From Ampullaceana balthica (lineage: Eukaryota > Mollusca > Gastropoda > Lymnaeidae): 64,000 bases of DNA. Position numbers and translations under genes: made by a program. The notes under the pieces are model-generated. The model was not told the origin of the DNA and made no database searches. It saw nothing but the letters and a program-made list of their open reading frames with translations. Where the stretch lies: assembly GCA_944989445.1 (NCBI GenBank), contig CALYLW010000068.1, positions 1,494,085 through 1,558,084 on the forward strand, written 5' to 3'. This document shows, piece after piece, positions 35,525-46,822 of the stretch (its first letter is position 1; the number at the start of each line of letters is the position of its first letter).

Positions 35525-37476
35525 TTAACTCCCCTCGTTGACAATCTCCTCCTTGCCACTCTGCATGTCCAGGTACCTCTGAAAGAGGAGTTTGTTCTGC
35601 CTGAGAGGCTGCACCACCTCCTTGGGGTCGTCAAAAAGTCTGATCGTGGACGCGGGGACGTTTACGATGTTACTTATCTCCTCTTGGATCTGGACGAGTT
35701 CCTTGTACCAGGCAGCGTACTGCGTGACATCATGGCGGGGATCGTCCATTAGAATTCTTAAACACAAGTTGAAATATACATTTATTGTCAACAAATTTAA
35801 AGAGGAAAAGGCAAAATGAGGATCAATAGCAAGTAAACGTGGAATGTTTTAGCCAAAAATCAACTGTGATGACTCGTTGAGTTTCACTTTTATAACATAA
35901 TAATATTAATGATATGAGAACTTAAATAGCATTAGAAACCACTGCTTCAAGTGCTATTTTCAGTGGAAACAAAAAAGGGGGGGGGGCGTTTCATTAACTT
36001 TATGCCCCCAGCTTGTGGTGTCATGGTACCCCATGGAGATTTCTATAAAAATGATCTTCAACATTTGATGTATATTCTAAACTGATGTCAATCTGATTCA
36101 CCCATAGAATTAGAACAGACTGTTCAACACAGCTTTCATCACTGGTAGATTAACGTGTGGACATGTAGCTGACAAACCTGTAAGACTGCGTGAGCCGCGC
36201 CAATCGCTGCCAACCCGCTGCTGCCTTCTTGTGTCTGTCCGCCTTGTCGAAGAGGGTTGGTAGTGTCCTGCTCCTCCCTTTCCCGGCAAACTCGAGCACC
36301 ACGGCCAGAGGGAGGCCAATCAAACCAGCAACCCCCAGACGGCTGCCAAGCAGGTTGGCCTTCTTGAGGAGACCTATCCCCAGACTGGCCACAGAGCTCA
36401 CTCCCATAACCTGCGGTACAGGAGCAAAGTATACGGGGATGGGGGGGGGGATTCATCGGTAAACGCTTGCTATTCAAGAATCAACAATAGATTTGTAAGG
36501 CATAGCATGTTAGAATTAATGATACATTCTTGCAATGAGAAACTGATATTCTTGAAAATGATGGGGAAGACACTTGGCGAGGAAATGTTGCCAAGGATAT
36601 GAACGTGATCGGACAGACTTGGCAGATCATAGACCTGAAGAAGTAATATATTGATCTGCCTTAGTTCTTCTTAAGTTTTTATAAAATAATTGAAATTACG
36701 AAAATAATTTGAAAGTCATTCGAAAATGTTTCAATGTCTTGTTTCATCTCGGGGCTTAGATCAAAATAATATTTTAAAACATTTTAGCAGTTAAATAATT
36801 TTTTAAAATTAAATAATACTTCAATTACTATAAGAAATGGGGAAAAAAGAACACGTTAGCGTAAAATTGTTCAAGATTTCTTCTATCATTCAAGTATAAA
36901 TGTAACTTCAGATGAATCTCACATAATTACACGATTTAATGAATTTTAATGTATATTTTTATATAATATTTTGTTGAATAATCAAAGAACACATCGCTAA
37001 TAAATAATTAACACATCTTACATCAACACTGCTAGGTAAACACTGTTGCTTATATATCAGTTGAAATTCTATAGAACGTTAGCAATGTTCCCTTTAAGCT
37101 TTGCTGCCGCGCAGATATCTGACGACGTGGCGCAGCAGTTTAGAATTGCCGCGCACAAATTTTGTACAATTTTGCACCAAAATACGAATGCTGTGCAACT
37201 TTGTAAACTAATTTATTTTTTACTTTGCAGATAGGCCAACCCACCTTAGAGGGAACATTGGACGTTAGTGGGTGTCGTCAACTATCAGCTAACCTCTGCA
37301 GCACTTTCAACGTAAAAACTTTTCTGGTCATGTCTCGAAGCCTCGTGTTGATGCATCATGACCGCTCTCTCTGACGTGAATTCCATTTCGGCGTACAACA
37401 TGTCGTATTCCTTCCACGCCTGCTTCTTGAATTCTGCTAGTTCCCGGGGCATCCCTGGGCCCTGATCTTGAGACAT
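35525..37476 (-). CDS. Two-transmembrane protein, SLATT-like (paralogue of 29926-32884)
   Basis: Three exons on the minus strand: 37476-37294, 36410-36178 and 35756-35525, encoding 215 residues with phases 0 and 2. Splice signals are GTTAGC/CCGCAG and GTTTGT/TTTAAG. Exon 1 carries EYDMLYAEMEF and MHQHEASRHDQ. Exon 2 carries a hydrophobic hairpin (about 61-76 and 86-103) and then RHKKAAAGWQRLARLTQSYR (120-139). Exon 3 carries YAAWY and TIRLFDDPKEV. Every one of these blocks has a counterpart in the plus-strand gene, and two of its introns sit at or near homologous positions (the second exactly after SY). It ends NEGS, and AATAAA overlaps the stop. Resemblance to SLATT-type two-TM effectors is inferred from layout. 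An unrelated animal family of tail-anchored or hairpin membrane proteins is the main alternative. Confidence 0.82.
37083..37260. mobile_element. hAT-type MITE in intron 1 of the minus-strand two-TM gene
   Basis: Ends CAATGTTCCCTTTAAG and CTTAGAGGGAACATTG are inverted. The 8-bp flanks AACGTTAG (37075-37082) and GACGTTAG (37261-37268) match at seven of eight positions. It is 178 bp long and noncoding. Confidence 0.85.
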
Positions 37477-37830
37477 TTCAATTTTTTATGTCTGCAATTA
37501 GATCCCGTGATCTTCTGACATTCGCTTCAATAAAGATGAGAAATTAAATTTCCTTTTTAAATGTATGCTAAAAAATTACATGTGTTTTTAAACCCTGGAG
37601 ACAATCAAGGTACATAAGATGAACCAACAAAGTTAAATTATTATTATACCATTATGTACACAAAATTGTTATTCAACATGAACCTCTTAACTGTTATATC
37701 TCTACGCTCCTCCAACTAACTTCTTCATTTGATTCGGTATCACATTAGTATATGTATATATATGATTGTGTATGATTGTGTATCAATGGAAGAAAGCATA
37801 CCGACAAAACCGAACACTGGATCGTGACAA

Positions 37831-38146
37831 CAGTGGTCGAGTGGCATGCACACTCAGCAGGCGTTCCGATGGCCACAGGTTCGAATCTCAGCGAAGGCAG
37901 GGATTTGTACCCGTGGCCAAGGCTCCGAATGACACTAGTTTGGGAAACAATGGCGGCTGGGAATAGTGTGGAGCCCTCATAGCCGTGGCCCGTGAACGCT
38001 GTGCCACTTGATAACAGGCCGGTATGGTCTGTGGATGCAATAATCTTCTGTATAGAAGGGACGTGCTGCGCCACTTGATAACAGACTGGTATGGTCTGTG
38101 AATGCAATAATCTTCTGTATAGAAGGGACGTCTAGAGACAAGACGA
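37831..38146 (+). mobile_element. tRNA-derived SINE with duplicated 3' end
   Basis: This is a relative of the SINE at 20241. A box TGGTCGAGTGG (37834-37844) and B box GGTTCGAATCT (37878-37888) are kept. The 3' body, GCCACTTGATAACAG through TCTTCTGTATAGAAGGGACG, is present twice in tandem (about 37999-38063 and 38070-38131). A remnant tail is AGACAAGACGATAC. Confidence 0.85.
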
Positions 38147-38344
38147 TACCAAATTGTACATGTCTGTTCATTCTATTTTTTTTATTGATGTCTTATTGAA
38201 CTGCATAATGCAGATACATTTTACTTATTTACACAGTTCTTTTTATTTGTTTGTTAGCTAAAAAAGACTTTTTCCGATATGTGCTGCGTCTTTTGGTGGC
38301 TCACTCATGTCCTATTCTAGTTTTATTTATTTTGTAATCATCAT

Positions 38345-38625
38345 CATCAGTCCCGTGACCTTTGCGGTCGTTCGGGGGAGCGCATGGACACATTAACAGA
38401 CAACGATCTCCACATTCGCCTATCTTCAGCGGTGGTCAGTAATTCATTCAACGTCAGCCATGTCTAATATTTTATATTGTCGAGCCAACTTTTCCGCTGT
38501 GGACCTCTTCGCCGGCCCCCTTCTACAGCGCCTTGAAGGATGATTTTTGTCAGGCTATCATGTCACAGCACATGACCGAACTATGCCAGCTTGCGTCTCT
38601 TAATTGTCGCTTTATTGGTTTCCTA
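38345..38625 (-). pseudogene. LINE C-terminal relic, third lineage
   Basis: Read on the minus strand it encodes KRRKLA-FGHVL-HDSLTKIIL, EGGRRRG, RKSWLDNIK, then ELLTTAEDRRMWRSLSV and the terminal RPQRSRD followed by TGA. Three internal stops interrupt it. GHV, GGRRRG and the RSRD end are characteristic of the C-terminal region of another common invertebrate LINE lineage. Confidence 0.8.
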
Positions 38626-39298
38626 AAATACGGCTTCACGGCTTCACTCGTACACTGGCCGAAACGACTTCAGTTTTATATTCGGGTGGGTGATTAGGTT
38701 GTATCAATTGTTAATGATAACTTTACAATGATTAATTCAAAAGAACGAATTGAAAATTTAATTTACATTGAGGGCAAAAATATGAAGAATTCTCTTGAGT
38801 TATCTATCAACTATCACAAAGCAATTGACTTATTGAATGAGCATATTAAAAAATATTAGTTGAAATTCTCTGCAATCTGGATGTTACTTGTCTTGTAGTT
38901 AAGAAAACTTTTAATCGGATTGGGTTTAATTGAGCAAGATTTGTACTCTATTCAAATCGAATATTAATCGTATGTAATCTTTTACTCGTTAAAGAGAAAT
39001 TACATTCAGTCATTAAGTTGATGTTTATTTTTAAAAAAAAACAAAGTCAATAGCAAAATTAAATATTAATGTTTTTGTTTCTTCACTTGAATCCTTACCA
39101 GAGACTTGTAAAATATTCTTGTCATGTACCGTTACGGTTATTTTCAAGTTGCTGCACTTTAAGTGTATAGACGCATACCTTCCCAACCTTTTTTTCGGGT
39201 GGCGACACCTTTTTATAAAAGCCATGTGACCCGTGCGCCCATGCAATTGAAAATTTCATTTTCAATTAGTTTTTAAAAATGTTCTTTTTAGTATAATT

Positions 39299-39449
39299 TT
39301 AGTTTCAGTTATGTTTAATACTTTATTTAATATGATGATTAAAATTGCATGTCATCAACCAGCTTACGAATTCTAGTTTCAGTTATGTTTAATACTTTAT
39401 TTAATATGATGGTTAAAATTGCATGTCATCAACCAGCTTACGAATTCTC
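39299..39449. repeat. Tandem duplication, about 75 bp unit
   Basis: The unit starting AGTTTCAGTTATGTTTAATA and ending CAGCTTACGAATTC occurs twice with a single visible difference (GATGATT/GATGGTT). The copies are nearly identical, so the duplication looks recent. Confidence 0.9.
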
Positions 39450-39976
39450 GGATAAGTTTTTGTTAACGCCAGCCTAGACCCCTTAGCCGCCGCCGCGCGC
39501 CGAATACGCCACAAAATTTTCGTCCGCCGAAAATCCGCCGGAAAATATGCGGCGCGCCGCATTAGCCGCCGTATTTTGTCCGACGTAAATCCGCCGAAAA
39601 ATGAACGAGCCGCCGTAACGTAAATTTTGTTTTCTTAAGATTTATTGCGTTCCGTTTTAAGATCGAATGAATTTTTAGAATACCCGTCACCGAAAGTGTG
39701 ACAAAAATGAGTTATTTGTACAGTTTTTTTAACCTAAATAATCAATAAAATCATTGATACAGTTCTTGCAAGTTATCTTTTCCTTACAATCTTAATTTAT
39801 AAAATACTAATAAAAATAAAAATCAATTAATTAATTAATTTAAGTTATCTTAAGCTTTGTCGTAAATAGGCGATTTATTATAATTTAATTTTGGCGCAAC
39901 GATCTTCTACTAGCAGATAGGTAAGCCTAAATTAATTGTTTCAATTAACTAGATACTATTTGTCATAACTGATGAT

Positions 39977-40655
39977 TTTTAAGGTTATCCTGAAGTTTTA
40001 GCACGTAAATGTTTTTGCTGCGCATTTTAATTTTCTCGGGAGAACTTTCATTTTTAATTTATTAAATGCATTTATATATTATGTTAATGTTATATTTTAG
40101 TTATTATAGCACTAATTTTTAAGGCTTTTAAATTTATAAGGCTTTTTCAGCCCTTGACGCTACATAATCGGAGTAGGATACATCATTTTTTTTTATCTAG
40201 CACCCTTCTAGCTAGAATTTTTTTTTACCTGGAACGACCCATGCTAAAATAAATTTACTGACTGAAGATGTCTTTAAAAAAGTTTCATTCATCTATTTTA
40301 AGATTCTTAGAAGATCAATAAATATTTTAATGAATATTTCATTTTTTATTTCTTTACTATATGTTTGATTCTTTTTTGTTTGTTTGTAAGTAAGAAAATT
40401 TCATTTGGCCTCTTGCTGTGACAGCCCAGCAAGTAGGGTGCTAGATAAACAAAATGGATGTATCCTACTCTACTCTGATTATGAAGCGTAAAGGGTCTTA
40501 TAAATTAAAATCCCTAGAAATTAGCGCTATAATAGCTAAAATATAACATATATAAATTTATTTAATAAATTAAAAACGAAAGTTCTCACGAGAAAATTAA
40601 AATTCGCAGTGAAATAATATAAGTGCTAAGACTGCAGGATTACCTTTTTACGTTA
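39977..40655. mobile_element. Foldback element nested in the hAT element
   Basis: Two arms of roughly 220 bp are inverted copies. The left arm begins TTTAAGGTTATCCTGAAG (39977) and includes AGTAGGATACATCATTT and TATCTAGCACCC. The right arm, read in reverse, has AAAGGTAATCCTGCAGTCTT, GTAGGATACATCCATTTTGT and TATCTAGCACCC, ending near 40655. The arms have diverged by substitutions. The central 220 bp is AT-rich and noncoding. Confidence 0.75.
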
Positions 40656-40699
40656 CACCATTTCTGATGTAACAATTCTTTATGACTATATGATGATTT

Positions 40700-41540
40700 T
40701 AGGTGAACTCAAATGTCAGCAAATGTCATCTAAATATTCTAAACCGGGAAAAGAGGCAGTTCATTAAAAAACTACAAGTAAAACCTAAACCGCCTAGCCT
40801 ACATGGAAATTCTAAAGCTCAATGCTGGAAATATTTTATTGGCCTGTTCTATGCTGATGGGAGAAATGTAGACGAAGATCGAGTTTATTGTCAGCTGTGT
40901 CTCACTGCTCAGCAGTCATTGGATGACAAATGGGTCACATTTCAAAAGTAACCAATTTTTCCGCAATTACATCAAGTGGCAATATGAATCTTCACTTAAG
41001 TGTCAAGCACAATATGTCAGTACAAAGTCAAGAAAAGTCAATACAATTGTGGGATATTTCCATAAGTATGGAGAAGGCAACAGTCAATGTCAGGCAACAT
41101 CAAGTCATGAACTGACAAGAGATATGAAGACCACAAGGGAAAAAACGGCTATGTGACATTTTAGAAATTTTTTAGTTATACCCTGTATCTGATAGAAGAT
41201 CAAAAATAGAATGTTCTGAATGAGGTTTTATGAAAAAATTATGTCTCTAACCCAATTTAAAATTCAAATATATTGAGTTAATTTATAAGAAATGTGTATT
41301 ATTTTGAGCTTTAAAACTTGAATAGCTCAAAACTACAAAAATGTGACAAAGCCGTTTCTTCCCTTGAGCTCTTCATATCGTTATCTGGTTCTTTAGAGAC
41401 TTGCTCGCCTTTGAAAATGTGGCGCAAGATGGTTTTGTTGACTTCTTCAAAATTAATTGCCCAACTCTCAGCATACCGGCACCTGTAACACTTGCTGGAA
41501 CATCCCTGGATGATGTTTACGATTATTTTGCTGCAAATGT
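40700..41540 (+). pseudogene. hAT transposase relic with BED finger
   Basis: The first frame (40703-40948) encodes AQCWKYFIGLFYADGRNV and VYCQLCL, the CxxC half of a BED finger. A frameshift near 40945 moves to a frame encoding ITSSGNMNLHLSVKHN, the HxxxxxH half. Further on, 41401-41530 encodes LAFENVAQDGFVDFF and later a SLDDVYDYF segment, matching the region after the finger in ZBED-type hAT transposases. The RNase H-like catalytic part is absent. Confidence 0.75.
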
Positions 41541-42169
41541 CAATTTACGGAGAAATCCGGATATAAGCCGAAAAATTATGTCAGCCAGCCGAAATTTTAA
41601 AATCCGGCTAATCCGGATATCAGCCGAAAAAATTATGTCAGCCAGCCGAAAATATAAAATCCGGCTAATCCGGATATCAGCCGAAAAATTGTGTCAGCCA
41701 GCCGAAATTTTAAAAAAAATCGGCTGGCAGGTCTACGCCAGCCTCATGTCATTTTCAACATTTAATTTATTTCAATCTTTTGTTTTTAAATAAAAAGAGA
41801 TGAAAATCCATTCTCACAGAGATATGTAGACACAAATGGAACTAAAACTCGAAAGACAAGCATCGTCATATTTGTGTATGAATGATACATGCTACACCAA
41901 AATTGTGTGAACAACTTTTCATTAAACAAGTTACGTGCAGAAGAATTATTCTGCAAACCCAAGAATTCCTATTGCGTTTCAGTGGGAATTCTGGCGACAT
42001 CAAGGGAAGCAGAGAATGGATTTATTGTCTATATACATTCTTCCTCTCTCAGCTCATGGAGTAATGCTGTTATAGTTCGTTTTCATACGATTGGAGTAGT
42101 CCAGTACTCTACTCCTTCAAATTTTCATGTGTTTCACATACAGATTCATTGATCACACTGGAGAGTTTC

Positions 42170-42945
42170 TCAAACATTGAAATGTTTCTAATACTTACTT
42201 TTCTTCGGCAGTTTAGCAGCTTGGGTAACAATGCCCTGAAATTATCTTGAAATGCGATAATATGCGTTTCCATTCCTGAAGTTTCAGTTTCAGCCTATTT
42301 CGCTGTTTTAATGAATCTGAGAGATATGCTACTTTTTTTAAAAACCAATCTTGTCGCTAAAATATATCAACGGGTCATGCTTCCCTTGCACTTCCAGAAA
42401 TAACCTGATTTAATCTTTACATTCAAAGATAAGATTCACAACATTTCCCTTCGACAACCTTTCTACTGCATTGTAGAAAAGAAGAACCTCGGGATCAGAA
42501 TCAATTTATTTGCACATTGCTTTAAACAGACGAGTGTTAAGAGCTCCAGTTTTAAAGTAAGTTACGAATTTTATCAGCAAATTAATTACCTTTCGCAAAG
42601 GAGTCTTATACTGGCAGTGACAAACCTGAGAATCATGGAGTGATCTCCCTTGCTTGGGGAGCAAGCTCTTTTACTTTTTTCCTGAAAGCCTGATGTTGGA
42701 CCATGCTTAGATCCGTACGAATCCCACAGACGTTTTTCACTTTAATCCTTCAGTCTCAAAATAACGTCTTTATCTTCTCCACAATATCTTCACTTTTTGT
42801 AGTAGTTTCAAGTCCACTACAAAATAGGAACTCTTCTTTGATATCATCTGAATGAATATATTTCACGTAGACAAGCAACTGAGCACTCGAGGTGTTGATT
42901 CATCAACTTGAAAAGTAAACCATGGTGAAACCTTTAGTATACATC
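42170..42945 (-). pseudogene. ZBED5/FAM200-like hAT-derived gene relic
   Basis: On the minus strand, broken frames give YFQVDEST, MVQHQAFRKKVKELAP, then KTGALNTRLFKAMCK, DPEVLLFYNAVERLSKGNVV and IFECKD. The order and spacing match the catalytic-region landmarks of ZBED5-type hAT transposase-derived proteins (the DEST motif, the KKV-ELAP stretch and the R/W-LSKGNVV block). At least two stops and several frameshifts make it dead. Similar sequence seems to continue past the adjacent MITE near 44325-44400, so the MITE probably split it. Confidence 0.65.
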
Positions 42946-42953
42946 TGGTAAAG

Positions 42954-44316
42954 CAGGGGCCTCCAAACATTTTGCAAAGTGGGTCATGTTCCTTTAAGTA
43001 AAAGTATGTGCGGGCCAGATAAAGAGAATAAACAAAAATTACATAACGTTGAGACTGTGTACATGCTTTTTAATTATTTGATTGTTATTTGTTTGTAATT
43101 TATAAGAGCGATATTTTGGGGGATGAAAAGGGGATATTACTCTGGTTTTTGTGTGTGTGTGTGGTCATTTTATTATTGTCTTATTAAAATTTAATAATTT
43201 AAAATTATTCAAAATTGGAATAAAGATTTTTATTTTATGTTATTTACTAGGTACATTCAATAAATAAAATGTTTTCAAATAAAACTAGCGCCGAAAATGT
43301 TTAGTCAAAAATATGATTTAAAAATATCACATTCACTTCATTTTAAGAGTTAGTGTTAGCATATTTATATAAACAATATTTTGACATCAATATCATCAGA
43401 TCAATATTATGACATCAATATTCGCTATCGAATGTCATCGAATTTCGTACACCTAGCAGAACATAACTGCAGTACACCTAACAGAACATAACTGCAGTAC
43501 ACCTAACAGAACATAACTGCAGTACACCTAACAGAACATAACTGCAGTACACCTAACAGAACATAACTGCAGTACACCTAACAGAACATAACTGCAGTAC
43601 ACCTAACAGAACATAACTGCAGTACACCTAACAGAACATAACTGCAGTACACCTAACAGAACATAACTGCAGTACACCTAACAGAACATAACTGCAGTAC
43701 ACCTAACAGAACATAACTGCAGTACACCTAACAGAACATAACTGCAGTACACCTAACAGAACATAACTGCAGTACACCTAACAGAACATAACTGCAGTAC
43801 ACCTAACAGAACATAACTGCAGTACACCTAACAGAACATAACTGCAGTACACCTAACAGAACATAACTGCAGTACACCTAACAGAACATAACTGCAGTAC
43901 ACCTAACAGAACATAACTGCAGTACACCTAACAGAACATAACTGCAGTACACCTAACAGAACATAACTGCAGTACACCTAACAGAACATAACTGCAGTAC
44001 ACCTAACAGAACATAACTGCAGTACACCTAACAGAACATAACTGCAGTACACCTAACAGAACATAACTGCAGTCGTTTTTTTTAGTAATACTCACATTGA
44101 TAAACAATAAAGCATCATATATTTTTTGCATTCATTTGACCTCATGTACTTTTGTGTACTCAAAACATCTTATCATTTCGGCTTTAATGATAAATACAAT
44201 GACGTCGAAACAGAACACGTCTAAGAGTCAGTTCATTATTAGTATGAGGCCGCGGGGCGGTTAAAATTTAAGCGCGGGTCGTATTTGGCCCGCGGGCCAG
44301 ACATTAGCCATCCCTG
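42954..44316. mobile_element. hAT element containing a minisatellite
   Basis: It begins CAGGGGCCTCCAAACATTTTG and ends GACATTAGCCATCCCTG, with AAATTTAAGCGCGGGTCGTA and GGCCCGCGGGCCAG near the right end. Flanks TGGTAAAG (42946-42953) and TGGTCAAG (44317-44324) match at seven of eight positions. Apart from the 25-bp array at 43448-44073 the interior is AT-rich and noncoding. Confidence 0.78.
43448..44073. repeat. 25-bp minisatellite, 25 copies
   Basis: Units of TACACCTAACAGAACATAAC plus TGCAG are nearly identical through 25 copies; only the first unit differs (CTAGCAG). Each carries CTGCAG. The homogeneity implies recent expansion or gene conversion. Confidence 0.98.
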
Positions 44317-44654
44317 TGGTCAAGTGAGCGAGCAATCACAAAGCATACTTTGAAGAATACATGAAAGTGACTTGGTGAATATTGTTTTCGAGCGCTAACT
44401 TTTGAAAACAAAGACTTTATTTATAGGTATGTATACCAATCATCGTATAATTTCTCTATTCGGTATTAGTGTTAAATTTATATGTACGAGCACTCATTTA
44501 GCGGTTCAAGATTGCATTATAGTGAATATTTGTTTTGTCGAATGTATACCAGTAAGTTGGTGACCCCCAGAAAATCTTTCGCGACCCCCTCGGGGGTTAG
44601 GGTTAGGTGGAAGGGGGTCGCGGCCCACAGTTTTGGGAAATTAGGTTATAGAGC

Positions 44655-44765
44655 ATCAATTGCTACCACATGCTAGTCTAGTTGCTACTGACTTTATCAA
44701 TTACATACCATCAATTGCTACCACATGCTAGTCTAGTTGCTACTGACTTTATCAATTATATACCA
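44655..44765. repeat. Tandem duplication, about 54 bp unit
   Basis: ATCAATTGCTACCACATGCT through GACTTTATCAATTA occurs twice in a row. Just upstream (44545-44640) lies a short GC-rich palindromic piece with GTGACCCCC and GGGGGTCGCGGCCCAC, resembling the end of a hAT MITE but without a traceable partner. Confidence 0.8.
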
Positions 44766-44769
44766 TTAC

Positions 44770-44890
44770 CATTTCCGAGTATACGCTTTGAATGGAGATG
44801 TCAACGCAATTTTCCAAAAATGTTTACTGGAAACTTGAAGGCAAACTTCCCAAACATACCAGGCTTTATCGGTGGTGTTCTTGGGCCCCA
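44770..44890 (+). pseudogene. Possible Harbinger-type transposase fragment
   Basis: The frame at 44682-44999 encodes ANFPNIPGFIGGVLGPQD. The string resembles the FPNVVGAIDGTHI block of HARBI1-like nucleases, with the catalytic Asp replaced by Gly. Nothing else of the enzyme is visible, so the call is weak. Confidence 0.3.
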
Positions 44891-45190
44891 AGATAAAGGA
44901 CTAAATCTAAAATCCTATCCGTGGCCAGTGGCCTGTGTGATCACACATCTCTGTTACAAGCCCGCAGTGGGCAAACTTGAAGAGCAAATACAGTTTTAAA
45001 ACCCTGCATGTCAACACACCTCAGCGTTCAGGAGCACGTGTCTTGAGTGTGTAGTTGAAACGGGCAATTATTCGGCTGCGTTTTAGTGGGATCATTCATG
45101 CATGACCTACATTTTCTAAGCCGATCAACGTGACAGAATGTACTGATGATGATAGGAATTACGGAGTCAGAGATATTAATTTAACCCAAG

Positions 45191-45268
45191 CACCCATCAG
45201 ACCCACACACCCATCAGACCCACACACCCATCAGACCCACACACCCATCAGACCCACACACCCATCTC
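45191..45268. repeat. 17-bp tandem repeat
   Basis: About five units of ACCCATCAGACCCACAC, followed by a partial unit ending CATCTC. Confidence 0.9.
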
Positions 45269-45965
45269 TAAAACATTTTGTACACGGACGAGACACCGGA
45301 AACCTGCTTGCCAAAACATAAATGTATCTTCTCTGTCGATATTTGGCCCACCTCTTACAAGAAAAAAACAAAACAAGAAGAATATTTTTATATTGTTAAT
45401 ATCTAATGAACTGGAAATATGAAAATAACCCCTCACTGAATAGGCCTACTGTGATCCCACAATTCCATACAAAAATATTTATAAACAATCAAGATTCTGT
45501 GAGCGTTTCACTTTTCATAAAAATAATAAATATCTTTTGGTCACATTTAGAAAAGAAAAAAAAACAACCTCAACTTAGTTTACTCACATTGATTGTTCAA
45601 GTTGGCCTACTTAAAGTCTGGGTTATATATAACTCCTCTCAGAACAGTCACGTAAACTCGACTTGCCTTAAGAGATGTTTTTCCTGCGCACTAAACTTAA
45701 CACGAGACGTTGCTCGGGTTTATAACGGGCCACGGCAAGCATCCGAACTTAAGAGACAACTCAGCAAAGCTAATTTGTGATTATTATTTGTTGTGTGACT
45801 TTCGTTCACCGGCATGGATACAAAACGATTTTTTGGCACAACCATGGAGCGAGACGGATGAACGAATCAGCGGCGAATGCATGTCAAACAAGGTGGAAAT
45901 TTTCACTGACAAAATAAAAGAAGGGATTTCGCAGGTGCCTCGTGTGCCATGGCGTTTTTCACCTA

Positions 45966-46597
45966 AGTGGACTCAGGGACAACTTATGTCATATACCCAT
46001 CACAGCTGGGTGGACTCAGGGAAAACTAATGTCATGTACCCATCACAGCTAGGTGGACTCAGGGACAACTAATGTCAGGTACCCATCACAGCTAGGTGGA
46101 CTCAGGGACAACTAATGTCATATACCCATCACAGCTGGGTGGACTCAGGGAAAACTAATGTCATGTACCCATCAGAGCTGTGTGGACTCAGGGACAACTA
46201 ATGTCATGTACCCATCAGAGCTGGGTGGACTCAGGGACATTTAATGTCATGTACCCATCACAGCTGGGTGGACTCAGGGACATTTAATGTCAGGTACCCA
46301 TCACAGCTGGATTGGACTCAGGGACATTTAATGTCATGTACCCATCACAGCTAGGTGGACTTAGGGACAACTAATGTGATGTACCCATCACAGCTGGATT
46401 GGACTCAGGGACATTTAATGTCATGTACCCATCACAGCTAGGTGGACTTAGGGACAACTAATGTGATGTACCCATCACAGCTGGATTGGACTCAGGGACA
46501 TTTAATGTCATGTACCCATCACAGCTAGGTGGACTTAGGGACAACTAATGTGATGTACCCATCACAGCTGGATTGGACTCAGGGACAACCTTATCTT
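45966..46597. repeat. 43-45 bp minisatellite, about 14 copies
   Basis: Units contain GTGGACTCAGGGACAACTAA and TGTACCCATCACAGCT. A higher-order pattern appears in the last third, where a CTAGGTGGACTTAGG unit alternates with a CTGGATTGGACTCAGG unit, so pairs were amplified together. Confidence 0.93.
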
Positions 46598-46822
46598 AGG
46601 GAACAAGTCTTTGCCTTCACAGAGATTCGAACGACCCGAAAGCATCGCCCCCAAAAATAAATTAAATTAGCAAATAGGAAAATTAAGTCGTTTGCGCTCA
46701 ATCAACCTCACTCATTATGCACGCGCACGCTCACGAACATATAAAATCTGTTCCTTACCCCCCCCCCTCCCAAAAAAAAAGTTTAATTTTAAGAAAAGAA
46801 ATACTTGTCAGTTACTTAATTA

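Larger units (their letters stand above)
39475..41735 (+). mobile_element. hAT element (2261 bp) with decayed transposase
   Basis: A perfect 8-bp duplication CGCCAGCC flanks it (39467-39474, 41736-41743). Termini are TAGACCCCTTAGCCGCC at the left and, inverted, TAGACCTGCCAGCCGA at the right. The left subterminal zone is rich in GCCGCC and GTCCG motifs. The right one holds three tandem units of about 62 bp with AATCCGGCTAATCCGGATAT and TGTCAGCCAGCCGAAA. It carries the decayed transposase at 40700-41540 and a foldback insertion at 39977-40655. Confidence 0.88.

Noticed and set aside
34853..35752. Open frame of 299 codons, plus strand
   Set aside because: It consists of the 30-bp minisatellite followed by the antisense of the last exon of the minus-strand two-TM gene.
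44590..44620. Telomere-like TTAGGGTTAGG string
   Set aside because: Only two partial repeats within a GC-rich palindromic MITE-like piece; not a telomeric tract.
45406..46072. Two overlapping plus-strand open frames of 120-124 codons
   Set aside because: No recognisable domain or splice context, and the second runs into the 43-bp minisatellite.
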